Assembly: GCA_037367405.1 (NCBI GenBank)
Contig: JAZKJV010002332.1
Span: 434,001 to 498,000, forward strand
Reading direction: 5' to 3'
Length of the DNA stretch: 64,000 bases
Origin: Ottelia alismoides
Lineage: Eukaryota > Streptophyta > Magnoliopsida > Alismatales > Hydrocharitaceae
Positions 1 through 11,825 of the stretch are shown here, piece by piece; position 1 is the first letter of the stretch; each line of letters opens with the position of its first letter. The translations under genes and the position numbers were made by a program. The notes under the pieces were generated by a model. It was not told the origin of the DNA. It was given only the letters and a program-made list of their open reading frames with translations, and searched no databases.

Positions 1-382
1 CCTCCAGTAAACGTGAAAGAACGACGGGAGTGTTTTGAGCCATTGAAGAGCATGCTAGGTGGTCAGTGATGCACGATATCCGTAATTGAAGCTCGTAAGT
101 GCTCAGTTCTTTATCTGTTCATTGAAGGCCCCTTAGCACCGTTCGATAAAGAACCCATCTCCATCTATACAACCATAGTAGGATCAAGCTATACCTCCAC
201 TGTGGGATCTCATCTGAGATCTAATCACAGGCATCCAGCGCAAAGTGGTGTCCACCATCAGATAAGCGCCACGTGTAGAAATGAATCCATCTCCATCATC
301 CTTCAATTTGTGGGCTTTAGTGAATTTTCCATGTACCCTTTTTTTATTTTTTTTAAATTAGTCCGTACACTTTCCTCTGTAG

Positions 383-393
383 CATTAAATATT
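383..393. repeat. Target-site duplication, left copy (CATTAAATATT)
   Basis: Eleven bases identical to 1731-1741, directly outside the left TIR of MULE copy 1. Confidence 0.8.
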
Positions 394-1730
394 GGGATTT
401 TTACACCTATAATCCTGAGTAATTACATAATAACATTCATAACCTTGTATCATCGCGAATTATATGAGAAACCCTGAGTAATGCTTAACTCTTACATGAC
501 ATAACCTATGTTATGTTCCATTTGGGATATCCGTTATATTTAACGGTTTACGTTGAAAAAAGATAAAAATGCCCCTGATGTTCATCTTATTCCCCTAGAG
601 TTCCTCCTGGAAGCCCCCCAACCCCACGCTGAGTCGCTCCGCGAAGCCTCCTGCTACCGAGCTCCTTCTCGAAGCACCCCCCCTCCCCCGGACCCCCCGG
701 CAGCGCAAGCCCTATAACCCCCGTTATTAACCAACAAATTGGTGGTACTATAGGGTCAACTGCAAGCTTCGCCACGATGAGCTTCCTATGGTTGCTCACG
801 ATGGTTGTTACAGACTCGACAGACGATCTCGCCAGGTATTGTCCACCCCCCCCCCCCCCCCCGACTTCAAAATGGAGGAAGCCCGTTGGATACGACCTCG
901 ATGCGAAAGCCAAGCTCCTTCTCCTCACATCTACCCAGCCCCATCCCTGTCGTCGTGCCAGAGCTCATCCCTCATCGAGCCCTCCCCCCCCCCCCCGAAC
1001 CCCCGCCGAGCTGCTCCTCCCCTTCTTGAACCCAATACCCCCTCGGAGCCCAGCTCCCCTGCTCAACTCAGGTTCCCTTTGGATCCACCCCATCGGCAGG
1101 AACCCAAGCTTCCCCCGGCCTGGTACTCCACGCCCAGCCAACCTGCTCAAACCCCCCCCCCCCTCGCTCGACCCGAGCTCCCTTTCGGACCACCCCACCT
1201 GCAGGAACCCAACCCCCCACCCCCCCGAGTACCGCAGATTCCCTGCCCGAGTGCCCCCCGAGCCTCGCAACCTCCATGCTTTAACGCCCTCCAGAGTACC
1301 GTAACCTCCCTGCTTGAGCGTCGATGGAGCCCCACAGCCTCCCTGCTCGAGCGTCAATGGAGCCCAGTGCCCAGCATCCATGTTCGAATCCTTGACCACC
1401 TACCCCCAGGTTTCCTTCTTCCCTTAGAACTTGAAACCACCCACAGAAACCTAATCTCCCCCACTGTCGACCTACATGCAACCTCCCTATACCACCGTCT
1501 GCAAGGCTTTATCGGATTTTTTTTCCTTTTTCTTAATTTTTAGTAATCCTAAATGTTCATTGGTATATTGGTTAGATTAACTCACTCATATGGTTGAGTT
1601 AACATATTAAACTAACATAGGGTTAGGGGTGTGAGACGGGGTTACTATTCGGGGTTTCTCATGTGATTCAAGATTATGCAAAGTTATGAATGTTATTCCG
1701 AAATTACTTAGTGTTAGCGGTGTAAAAATA
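394..1730. mobile_element. Non-autonomous Mutator-like DNA transposon (MULE copy 1), 1,337 bp
   Basis: The ends are long imperfect inverted repeats of roughly 190 bp, starting GGGATTTTTACACC on the left and ending GGTGTAAAAAT on the right. They are flanked by an 11-bp direct repeat, CATTAAATATT (383-393 and 1731-1741). Long TIRs with a 9-11 bp target duplication fit Mutator-like elements. The interior (about 590-1510) is strikingly GC-rich and C-rich on the plus strand, with homopolymeric C runs (17 C at 846-862) and proline-rich reading frames of low complexity in several frames. No transposase is present. A second copy lies at 28922-30101. A captured gene fragment (Pack-MULE) is possible, but I recognise no gene. 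Confidence 0.75.
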
Positions 1731-1741
1731 CATTAAATATT
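1731..1741. repeat. Target-site duplication, right copy (CATTAAATATT)
   Basis: Eleven bases identical to 383-393, directly outside the right TIR. The undisturbed LTR family member at about 34130-34150 has one TATTTAATATT at the corresponding place. Confidence 0.8.
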
Positions 1742-2010
1742 TCGGATATTTTGCACTTTGTCTAGTGCAATTCCCATATTTGCACTTAGATCCAATCCAC
1801 GTTACCGTACGTACCCATGCGTGTGAGGGGACTGATATTTTGCATCTAGACCATTAGATAATTTGTGGTTCATTTTAGTTAACATTTATGTAATACTATG
1901 TAATATTTTCTAGAAATTTTTCATCCCCCCCCAACATAGTATTAGTTATAAAATTACCCCTCCGGCTATTTATTATTGCAAATTTTGGGGAAATTGCATA
2001 TTTGATAATG

Positions 2011-2092
2011 TATTTATATGAGGTGTTAGGAATTAGTACACAAACTTTAAATATTTATATGAGTTGTTAGGAATTAGTACACAAACTTTAAA
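2011..2092. repeat. Two tandem copies of a 41-bp unit inside the LTR of element I
   Basis: Copy 1 is 2011-2051 and copy 2 is 2052-2092; they differ at one base (GAGGTG versus GAGTTG). Each contains GTTAGGAATTAGTACACAAA. This is a local LTR duplication, with no function visible. Confidence 0.85.
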
Positions 2093-3117
2093 TATTTACA
2101 TAAATGCCCCTAACAATTCGTAGAAAATTAGGATAAATAACTTATATATTATTCTATATCATATCACTTTATGAAAGTATTTTGTTTTATATTCTATTTA
2201 TGAAAAATAATAAACAGAGATATTTGGTCTTGTTTACCTTAGAAAAATAAAAAAAATGAAAGCATTAAGAAAAAATCCAAAAAATGTATGGTCTTTTGAA
2301 CCTACAAACCAAAAATCCCTAAAAATAGAAAAAGAAAACATTAAAAATTAAAAAGATACTCAAATCCGTATAAAATTATAAAAAAATTTAGAAAAAATCC
2401 AAAAATATTTGGTCATGTTTATGAATTTTTTCTATTATATTTATTGTATATTATAAATAATATTATCATTTTTTGGCTATTTAGATATTTTTAAATTCCA
2501 AACAATCTGACCTATTTACTCGAGTAACTATTTTTCCATAATAGTTTAATTAAAAAATACAAAACATATTAAAATATATACGAAAAATACCGAAAATAGG
2601 TAAAAGCTAAAAACAATATTTTTCGATTTTTGAGTATTTATAGCAACATTTGTCAATAGAATAAATTTATATATAATTATATTTACTTATAATAATATCT
2701 ATAATTATTATTGAAATTTAAATCTGAAAATATAAAAAGAAAAAAATTATAAAATTAAAAATTTGAAAAAAAAATATATAAACATTTTTTTAAAAAAAAT
2801 GAAGTATTTAACAACCCACAAAACATTCAAAAAAACCCCTAAAAAGCCCAAATACATTTATTTTCTTTTAATTGATTATTGTCGTCTCTTACCCATTCTC
2901 ATTGTGTTCGACACCCTACCATATTTATCCACTATAGACATTTTATTGTAGGGTTATAATAAATTTTGATTCACACTTGCTTGCATTGTTCATCTTTGCA
3001 TTGTGTTTGTTGATTGCTGATAGATATTGACCTTAGTGAGCGACCGCCTCAGCGACAATTTATCTTCGATTCTTGTGAGGATATTTTTAGACCCTCGCCA
3101 ATGTTGAGCTCATTAAA

Positions 3118-3130
3118 TGGCGTCGTTGCC
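3118..3130 (+). other. Primer binding site of element I, tRNA-Asp type
   Basis: TGGCGTCGTTGCC lies immediately after the LTR end. It is one base from TGGCGCCGTTGCC, the complement of the 3' end of plant tRNA-Asp, used by Athila-type gypsy elements. It fixes the plus-strand orientation of element I. Confidence 0.75.
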
Positions 3131-3254
3131 AGTAGCAATGCATAGGATAGAATTTCGGGTCTATTTTTATTTCATTATTTTTATTTTCTTGTTTCTCTTT
3201 CATTTCATATGATTGTTTATTGTGCTAATATTTTCTCTTATAGTTCTCATGTAA

Positions 3255-3587
3255 GGGACTCCAAGACGACGACGACCTCCTAGATGGTTGGAGAACACGA
3301 GTCAAGAAGACTTGGCACTTCTACTTGTGAACCAAGAGGAGAGAATAAGAGAGAGAAAATAGCATAAATCATGCTATATGTCCACACCACATCTATTTGG
3401 AAGATGATGCCAATTCATCTCAAGAGTTTTAAAGAAGGTTGAACCAAATTTATGGGACATCGTCATAAAGGAAATCACGAAGTGGTGTGATGCAGGCTTC
3501 ATTTATGCCATCTCTGATTCAAAGTAGGTGAGTCCCCTACATACAGTTCCAAAGAAGTCATGACTCGTCGTGGTTACAAATGATAGA
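3255..3587 (+). pseudogene. Athila-type gag N-terminus fused by deletion to an RT N-terminal fragment (element I)
   Basis: A frame from about 3258 reads as a basic, arginine-rich N-terminus followed by a charged stretch, as in Athila gag starts. After a deletion, a frame from 3435 reads as the N-terminal edge of Athila reverse transcriptase: a KVEPNLWD start, then a helix segment, then FIYAISDSK, VSPLHTVPKK and a VVVTND tail. That matches the family pattern in which the junction peptide is followed by a GIIYPISDSKWVSP-like block. There are in-frame stops at the tryptophan position after DSK and within the PKKS segment. The rest of gag, protease and the catalytic RT body are missing. This is a dead remnant. 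The RT match is good, the gag assignment weaker. Confidence 0.65.
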
Positions 3588-5609
3588 TTTTAGGAATTTT
3601 TCAAAATGTGTTTAGATTTTTTGTATTTATACTACAAAATGGGCAAAAATTACTCCTTTAGATTTTTAATAAACAGGAAAATGACCTAAAATGCTAATCT
3701 AAAATTATGTCATGAATCTAGGTGCAAGCAAGCACCTACCCCTATTTTTGAGATTTTTTAGAGCATGGATTATATATTTAATAAATATATCAAACACCCA
3801 AAAATTAATGTCCTAGTAGGGGCACATGTGCATTTAAAGTAAAAGTCAGGGGTGACTCAACAAAATAACCAAAAATACTAGAATTAAAAAATATTGGACT
3901 AAATTGAAATACAAAAACCCCGCAACGGTAATAGTGCAAAATCGCCACCTCGTGTGGGAAGGCACGTGTGGTGACGTCGTCTGGACTAAAGTACAAAAAT
4001 AATGCAAGGGTCTTTTTGCAAATATTACAAAAATATTACAAAGGCAAATTGATGTTTATGGACTAAATATTAAAATACAAAAAATCATTGGGTGAATAAT
4101 GCAAAATACCTCATAGGCACAATCTGACAGTGACTAGCAAGCCACTTATCCATGTGTCAGCTCCCAAGCACGCGATGACGATTCACCTTGGATGGATCAG
4201 ATTAGATCTCATGCGGGAGATCAATGGCTCTAGGTATGTCTCATCCAATGGCTTTGGTATGACCTGGGCGGACTTGATTATTGGACGGTGGAAAGAGGTG
4301 GTGGACGAACAGGGATGAATCTCCTACGAGGCGAGGTTCCTTTGATGAGATCTCCCATCTATGGTGTTCTCTGCTGCTCCAAAATGGCTCCAAGCATACC
4401 TACTGGAGTCGTCTATCTAGTGGAAGCTTCAAAATGCCCGGAGGGTCAGCGAAGCTCTCCCAAAAGGTTAGAGAAGCTGAAGAGCCCCAAGAACCTCCGT
4501 CCGTCATCAAAATGCTCCAGCAGGTCTTTTGGTCTTCAAACACCTGCACTAAAAGTTTACTTGGTCAAGGGAAAATTACCATGACCCTTCAGGCAGTGGA
4601 ATGGAGTCGAGAATGGAGCGGATGGAGGCGCTACAGCGAGTCGTTAGAGGTGGAGTAGTCGGATCCTACTCCAGGGAGGAGCAAGTTGGATGGAGTGGAT
4701 AGGGGCATGAAGAAACATTAGGGAAAGAACATGAAGGTGGAAAATGGGTCGTGGAATGCTCAGAAACGAGAAGAAGGGTTCGTCAGAGCAAGGCTTCAAC
4801 GAACTACGAAATAGTTTTCTATGCTAAATCAAGAAATAAAACAATAAAAGAATATCGCTAAATAAAATCTAAAGCCTAAATCTACCTGGAAAGTGATAAA
4901 AGAAGACCTCATGCGGCTAGGAACCACGAGATGGTACCTGGTCGGCATCAGAGCTCGCCAAAGGTGGATCGACTCGATTCAACGCCGACCTTGACCGTTG
5001 AGCAGCCAAAGAGAGAGCAACTATCTCTGACTCTCGATCTGGGGCAAATGCTAAGGCAGAAGATGGTGGAAGAGTGCTCAAACAAAAATCAAAGGGGCAG
5101 AGATGCTTATGTCCAGATTGAAGTTGACCAAGGTGCTCATCTCGAGACGATGTTCCAATGACCGAGGAGATCTATTCGCGTGTATGCCGCAATATTGAGG
5201 AGAAATTTTTGTGAAGATCGCGAGTTTAAAGGAGCATCGAATCATGCTCTGTCGAGGCGCAAAATCAAGGATTTCCTAGCCTGGTGTAGGCCTAGTCGGT
5301 AATAGCCTCACTTGACCCGCGAGTCAACTGAGGCTGGCTCCAGATAGGGCCACGTCAGGCCACAAAAGGACAAAAATCAAAATTAAATGTTTAAAAATTC
5401 GAAATAAAATAATAAATGAATTATTTAAATACAATGTAAAACTAAAAAATACTTATTATTTTACATAGTATTAAACATTATTTAAAAATGATAAGATAAT
5501 ATACAAGAGAAAATAAAAAGAGACAAGTACATACAAAATCCAAGAATAACATGCTAAAAGAAGAAGAAACTAGCTACCATCAATGTGGCTCTCTGGTAAC
5601 GGTTCCATT
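3588..5609. mobile_element. LTR-derived sequence, no gene
   Basis: AT-rich sequence (3590-4100) is followed by a more balanced part (4110-5350) with short meaningless reading frames, then AT-rich sequence again. The layout resembles the left two thirds of the LTRs at 5610-9429 and 22340-25705, so this is probably a truncated LTR of the same broad group. Boundaries and orientation are uncertain. I see no protein domain or RNA gene. Confidence 0.4.
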
Positions 5610-8600
5610 TGTTAATCACAACTTTTCAAGTTTTTATTTAATGAAATTAATCACAAGGTGAAACTGCCATCACTACCAAAAGAAACTTCAAACAAATTTT
5701 TTTATTTAATTCTCGAGCTGAAAATAAATAAAGGAATCAATGTGAGTAAGAGAATTTGTTGTTTATTTACTTGTATAGCAAACATGGTTAACCTAAAGAA
5801 GGATACAAATCATGAGGGTTATTTAAATCAATGAAAAATCAAAGAAAATAAAGCGAATTTTCCTTACGCAATTCAAGGTTTTGTGGTTTTTTATCTTTTA
5901 AAGTTTATATTTATATTTTATATTTTTCTATGGTTTTTAAATTTATAAAAGTTTTTAGATTATTAAAAAAGAAAATAAACAAGGAAAAAGAACAAAAGGA
6001 AAGGAAAAAAGTTATTTGTATTTTTATTCTAAAAATATACAAAAGTTCAAATAAAATTATATTGATTATGGATATTTATCAACTATTTATTTTCATTTTC
6101 TAGGATTTTCATATTTTCCAGTGTTTTCCAATTAATTAAAAATATAAATTAAGAAAATTGAAATTAACGTGTGTGTTTTTCATGATTTTTAAAATACAAA
6201 TGAAAGAAATACAAAAAAATACAAAAATAAATAGAATTTTTCAATTTTTAGAAAGCAGTTTTGTGTATTTTTTTGGATTTTGTGTAATTTAATACAAAAT
6301 TTTTGTGTTCTTAAAGTTTTGCATTCCTTTTGTTTTTATAAGGAATTGGAAAATGGAATTGATAAAGAAAATAAAACAAATAAAAACATGCACACAAAAC
6401 TTTTTAGAATTTTTCAAAAAAATCAGTTTTGAACTGATTTTCTAACGCAAATAGAAAACACTTTTGATGTTTTTGATTTATTTGAAACAATAAAAATAAT
6501 TAAAATGAAAGATAAAAATTAGGGATGAAAGAACAGATTAGCAAAAACCAAAGAAGATTTTTGGGGAAATTTTAGCAATTGTTTCCTCTTTATTAAGCAC
6601 GTTTAACAAATAATTCAAAGTCATACACATAAGGGTATAGTTGTAAACGATTTTATTTCCAGGACCAAAAAATAACCAAATAAGAAGATAGGAGATGAAA
6701 AGTTCAATTTTCCTAGTAAAGGAGCATATCAACATACGTGAGTCGCACTCGCATGGACCTTTATGTGATTATTTAAACCTAAGGGACCAAATAATAACAA
6801 GGAATTATTGGGATTTTATTGCAATTTTTCCAGGATCTCACGTGATCTATACATTATGCAGTTCAAAAAGGACTCAAAAATATATATAAAAAACAACAGG
6901 GGCTAACATGCAAATAATCAAAGCTACAAAGTCTGACACGTGTCCCAAAGGGACTTATTTGTAAATTGAAACAAAAGCAAGGTAAAAAGTTGAAAAGGTC
7001 ATGAACACGCGTGGTATGGACAACTTGATTTGATCTTTATTCTGATCTGATGACTGAGAAATGGGCACATGCAGACGGCTCGATATAGATCTGGAAGCTT
7101 GATCGACGGCCAATGTTTGGGGCGTTTCGGATTATGGAGATCCAATCTTGAGGCTCTATTCTTGATGTAACGGTGTGCAAGAGGCCTAGATGAACTTATA
7201 TGAAGGTCATGCTCGACGAGTTTAGATCGACGAGAACTATGTTGATCTCTACTCGCAACGCCACCTGAAGGTGTTTGTTCGCTCCTACAGTTCTCCTGTG
7301 TCGATTGGATGCGGCGATGAAGTCCAAAAGTCTCTAGCAAAGGATATGGAGGCCTCTTAGGTTCTTATCCTCTCATTGCTCCCAGGTCTGATCCAAAGAT
7401 CCTCTTCTGCTCCCAACACATGCAATGAGTTCCCTTGATCGAAACGAAGACGCCAACAGAGTCATTACCAACAACCAATGCAAATATAGGATGGATGGAT
7501 CGACTTCGGTGGTTGGCAATCGGATCAGAGTTTTAAACCCAAACCACGAATTATCTAGAGGACCAGAATACAGAAGAATGAGGAGAGTGTATGGGGGACG
7601 CGATGGTGTAATTAGAATTGAAAAAGGATATATGTGGAACTCCAATCAAGATAATCGGACCAGATATATGGAGGATCGGAGATAAGCTTATGGACTGAAA
7701 TCAAATGTGAATTTAAAACACGGAATTTAAGAAATTCTACCTAAGATTACCTCTGGTGGACAAATGGCGGTGATTGCCTCAATCTGCAATGTATAAAAAA
7801 CAAACGGAACAAGCCATAGAGCTCCATCCACGTGTGGGATCTCGATATCCTGCGCCTCCTCGAGCTCATAATCGTGGGTATGTGTCAGTGTCACCTCATC
7901 GTACTTCAGTCTTCGATCTCTAGCACGAAAGATATGGAAAAACATATCAGTTAGCGCAAGTTGGGCGTGAGTTTGGTAATATTTGAATTTTGAAAAATGC
8001 ACAATCCAAGGTAGGAAAAAGGAAAGTGGTAATCGTGCGATGGAGGCGGTTGTTAGGGCTAAAAGATTGGAGAAGACAAAGGGAGTACTTTAAAGGCAAA
8101 TTGAGCTAGGAAAATTGGAGAAAACTCACCGACGAGAGGAACAAGTGAGCCAAGTTGGATGATTGGGGAGTTGACCAAAGGCAACATACCTGGGCTCAAC
8201 CAATCAGAACGCGACCCGAATAAGACAAGAACATGAAAAAGACAAAGGAAAAAATGAAGTAAATTTAAATAAAATAGAAAATGGTTTCAAATAAAAAAGT
8301 GTTGAAAATGAAATATGTTTGTAATCAAATTAGCTTATTTATGGAGATTTTTAATTTTTTATATATGTTATATACCTGGGTAAAAATAAATAATTCCTTT
8401 TATTAATAGGTATTACACCTATATATACAACATTTGGATTTTTATTGCATTATTTTAACAAATATAAGTATAATTCCATAATTTATTATTTGACAATATT
8501 TTACAAGGATTTTAATGATATTTTTATTTTTTATGGAATAATGTATTAGGATAAATAAATAGGGTTATTTTACAATATACATGGAGATATATATACAATG

Positions 8601-9429
8601 TATACATGATTTTATTTTTGTTTATTTTTTGATTTTTTGATTTTTATTTCTATTTTATATAAGTCAAATACAATATATACAAGTAACTAAAATTACAATA
8701 TAGACAAAAATACAAGGAAAAAATATACAAACGTAATATACATAAGTGTAACATATAATAGCACCCCAAAAAACCACATTCCAAATCCTAAATCTGATTT
8801 TTATAAAACCACTTTCGAATTTAAAAATTATTTAATTATGAGTTAATAAAAGTGAGTTTGCTTCAATTTGAGTTTTTGTAGAGAAGATATTGATCTAACA
8901 AGTTGAGCTTTGTGGCTTTTTCAAAGTGTTGTTATTTACAAATTGTATAAAGTTTCTCCTTGTACATATTTTTAATATTTTCAACTTATTTTTATGTACA
9001 AGTTCCATGAAGAAAAGAATTTTATTTCACGTTAATTTGCTGATGAATAATTTAGGGTATAAAATATGTAATATACACACACACAGTGCTATACAAGTGT
9101 TGACTATGCACATATGAGGATTGGTTCTCTTGATTATTTGTTGGTAAGGCCTTATCTCCCCCGAATTTATTCATTGATGATTAGGTTAAGTCTTGACTTT
9201 ATCTTAGGGTCAGAGTCAGCTTGTATTTATTTCATATATACAATATATTTTTCTTAATTTTTTCTTTATTTATTTCTTTATTTATTTTAGGTTAAAATAG
9301 TGATAAATATACATTATTTACACAATAATGACAATTGTAAAAGGATAGATTTATTATTATTTATAGGTGTTTTATAAGGGATTTTAAGCTAAAATAATTG
9401 AATAAAGATGATGAAATGCATATTCATCA
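5610..9429 (-). mobile_element. Isolated LTR of the B/E-like group (solo LTR or remnant)
   Basis: The right end (9380-9429) matches the ends of the element B LTRs: AGGGATTTTAAGCTAAAATA, then AATAAAGATG, then TTCATCA. A CTCCCCC...CTTGACTTTATC block at 9150-9225 lies about 270 bp from that end, as in B. The left end aligns only loosely with the start of the B LTRs; I place it at TGTTAATCAC (5610). The strand follows element B, whose coding is on the minus strand. No PBS, PPT or coding sequence adjoins it. It abuts the RT remnant of chromovirus H at 9430, so it truncates or interrupts that element. No clear target duplication was found. The middle (7000-8200) has only low-value reading frames. 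Confidence 0.55.
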
Positions 9430-10700
9430 GTATTTAGTTCGAAAGGTTCTCTTGGGACTATCCATGTCTTTAATTTTCAACTGATGGTATTCAAATCTTA
9501 TGTCAATCTTGGAATGCATAGTTGAACCCTGCAATTGGTCAAAGAGATCATATATTCTTGGTAGAGGATACTTTTTCTTTACTACATGTTTAGTTGACTA
9601 TACTCAAATCACAACCACATTAACCAATCCATCTTCCTCATAAACAAGACAGGTGCACCCCACGGTGAAGTAATGGTATTAACAAGTCATTTGTGTAATA
9701 GTTCTTGTAATTGTACCTTGAACTCCAGTAATTTAGATGTTGCCATCCTACAGGGATGGATAGATATAGGCTGAGTATCAAGTGTGAGAGAGATTTCAAA
9801 CTCAATCTCTTGCTCAAGCACTAATCAAGGTAGTTCATCTTGAAATACATCAAGAAACTTGCAAAGTATGGCCTTCTATCATTTTGTCTAACCTTGTTGT
9901 AGTAGATACATAAACTAAATCACTTTGGCACCCAGCTCTAATATTTATTATGCCTTATAAGTAGAGATATATTCGTTATCATCATTGGATGTCATTCCAA
10001 TGATTTGGAAGCTCTACCGAGTTAGGAAGCTAAAAATTTACTGTCTTTTGGAAACTGTCAAGGCATGCATGATGCCTTTCTAGCAAGTCCATCCCTAAGA
10101 TAAGATCAAAGTCATCCATTTCAATAAGTAGTAGGGAAACATGTAGTTAATGTAATGCAATCTGTACTACACAATTATCTAGGATTTATCGGATTATAAA
10201 TACGGTTATTCATGATCCCTTGATTAGATAAGATTGTTGTACTTCTAATGGTATGATGCCCAAAGTGGGTACTATCCGTCGAGAAATGAATGCATACGAA
10301 GCTTGAAAATCAAACAATGCAAGTACTGAAAGGACATGGATAGTAGCTGTACCTCATATGACCATTCCTTAATTATATGTTTATTCTTCAACGATTGCAT
10401 TAAGTTGGCCATTATGAATAGGCAAACTGCATCCTACAAATATTTGTAGTGGTTGTTGCGTAGGAAATGGTCCTTGTGTGCCTAACCTCTGCCTTTTCTT
10501 CCTCCACGTACTGCTATATTTCTCGAGATATATGTTACATTATTAGTTGGGGATGATTAAACCCTACTCCCCTCAACTGTGGATAGTATTTCTTAAAGTG
10601 GCTTTCTTGATGACTTTAATGACATGCACGTCTTCTCATCTGAGCTGAAGACCCATCCACAAAGGTACAATCTCCTATTGTTGAATCAGGAGGCTATAGT
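9430..10700 (-). pseudogene. Chromovirus-type gypsy pol remnant: protease and start of reverse transcriptase (element H)
   Basis: Read on the minus strand, the protease C-terminal block FDLILGMDLL is at about 10110-10080, followed by an RHHACLDSF-like stretch. The RT start SPWGAPVLF is at about 9675-9645, and a YPLPRI...DLFDQLQG...H SKIDI-like block and the YHQLKIK segment follow with several frameshifts and stops. These are hallmarks of Ty3/gypsy chromoviruses. The protease active-site motif, normally D-S-G-A, reads D-F-Q-A at 10311-10300, so it would be inactive. RT is cut off at 9430 before the catalytic YxDD, where the neighbouring LTR begins. RNase H, integrase and chromodomain are absent. 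The upstream part (10400-10700) probably held the gag zinc knuckle but is too decayed to assign. It is not functional. Confidence 0.75.
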
Positions 10701-11617
10701 GGAGGTCAAGAGAAACCACTTCTTCTTACTAATTCATGGACCATGGACTTTGCAAGATTATACTCGAACCAGATGAATGATAGTGATGGTCACTATGGTT
10801 ATAATCCTCCTTGCATTTGGATGGTCTAGCACTAAAGTGGAAGCTTCTTCTTTAACAATTTTCACCCCTTTCCATCTCAATAAGGATTTTTATGTCCATT
10901 GATTCATATATAGTAGTGGACTTGAAATCCGTAAGCTTCTCTCAAAGATCTCCCTGAAGACCACTAACAAATTTGGTAAGACACTACTATGGTGAAGCTT
11001 CTAAAGCTAAAAAGTAATGTAGTATTCAGTTAAGTGAATATGATAATCTTTCACAATTTTTGAGCCCTAGGTCAGAGAAGCCAACTCCCACTTCTTCAAT
11101 TCTTCTCTATAGGAGGCACAAAAGTGAGCTCGGAACCTTTCTTCAAAGTTATCTCATGGAAAGTGATCTACTAAATTCTTGGAAATAGCTCTCCACCTTA
11201 TTCTTGCATAGTTTTCTAGAGAGTAGTCAACAAAGTGCACCCAAGTGTCTGTTGGTGCATGTATTATCTTTACCATCCTACTGACATCATCAAGCCAAAA
11301 TTCAGCCTCAGCATGTGTCTCTATGCCTTTGAATGGAGGTCCATTTTGATAATTGTCAATTAGCTTTTGGTGTCTAAGAAAGGCCTTCTCCATTGCTCAT
11401 TCAGCTGGAGTAGGAGCAGACTCAGTGGAAGGATAGTAACTAGATTCTTCCTCAGAAAGGTGAAAGGAAACTTCACCCCTAGCATCAACATGTCCGGATA
11501 CCTCGAGTCTCTCAACTTGTGCATTGAGCCTCTCCTCTAATGCATGCTAGCATTGCCTCATCTCTTAGAGCATTGCCATCATAGCCGCTAATTTCCTAGA
11601 CACATCTTGGTCTGCCA
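10701..11617 (-). pseudogene. Chromovirus gag remnant (element H)
   Basis: A minus-strand ATG at 11617 opens a decayed gag. The best-preserved part is 11393-11154 (79 codons). It shows the retrotransposon gag signature: a PPFKGIETHAEAEFWLDDV block, then VKIIHAPTDTWVHFVDYSLEN, then an ARIRWRAI segment, corresponding to the family's PP-F-G-DP-AE-W-L...A...L...A..WW pattern. Upstream, in other frames, are a heptad-like alpha-helical N-terminus and stops. Gag forms the virus-like particle in intact elements; this copy cannot. It lies between the primer-binding-site-like sequence at 11800 and the protease remnant, in the correct order for a minus-strand element. Confidence 0.75.
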
Positions 11618-11799
11618 TGATCCTGGGATGAATCAAGGCCAAAGGATAGGTCCTAAACGTCTTAGCATGATGTACATAAGGGACGATGATTTGTAAATTG
11701 TACTGCAGTCAATTATTAATACCAAAGGATCATAATAAAACCTTAGGTTTTTAATACCACACAAAGTTGTCAATTATTGAATAAATTACTAAAGTGGCT

Positions 11800-11813
11800 G
11801 GCATCTAATACCA
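11800..11813 (-). other. Degenerate primer binding site of element H, initiator-Met type
   Basis: Minus strand TGGTATTAGATGCC resembles TGGTATCAGAGCC, the complement of the initiator tRNA-Met 3' end used by chromoviruses and copia elements. It sits between the LTR edge (about 11821) and the gag start, as expected. Confidence 0.6.
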
Positions 11814-11825
11814 AACTAGCATGAC

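Larger units (their letters stand above)
1..3117 (+). mobile_element. 5' LTR (left end outside window) of Athila-like element I, interrupted by a Mutator-like element
   Basis: Positions 1-393 and 1742-3117 read as one LTR once the insertion at 394-1730 and one target-site copy are removed. The order of blocks parallels the solo LTR at 31579-35452: a moderately GC-rich part, a TTTAATATT-type block, a stretch mentioning TTGCATCTAG, long AT-rich sequence, then a GTTATAATAAATTTT block near the end. The LTR ends in CATTAAA at 3111-3117, matching the CATTACA end of the solo LTR, and a tRNA-Asp-type primer binding site follows directly. The 5' end lies left of the window. The sequence is old and alignable only in blocks. 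No coding sequence is seen in it. Confidence 0.6.

Noticed and set aside
1375..1400. GTTCGAATCC resembling a tRNA B box
   Set aside because: No A box at the right distance and no cloverleaf; it lies in low-complexity C-rich sequence.
788..1543. Long proline-rich reading frames in MULE copy 1 (up to 251 codons, several overlapping frames)
   Set aside because: They follow from C-rich, stop-poor sequence; all frames on both strands are open, composition is low-complexity and no domain is visible.
6999..8002. Several 75-113 codon frames in the middle of the LTR at 5610-9429
   Set aside because: No domain, and both strands are open in the same interval. The interval corresponds to the less AT-rich middle of related LTRs.
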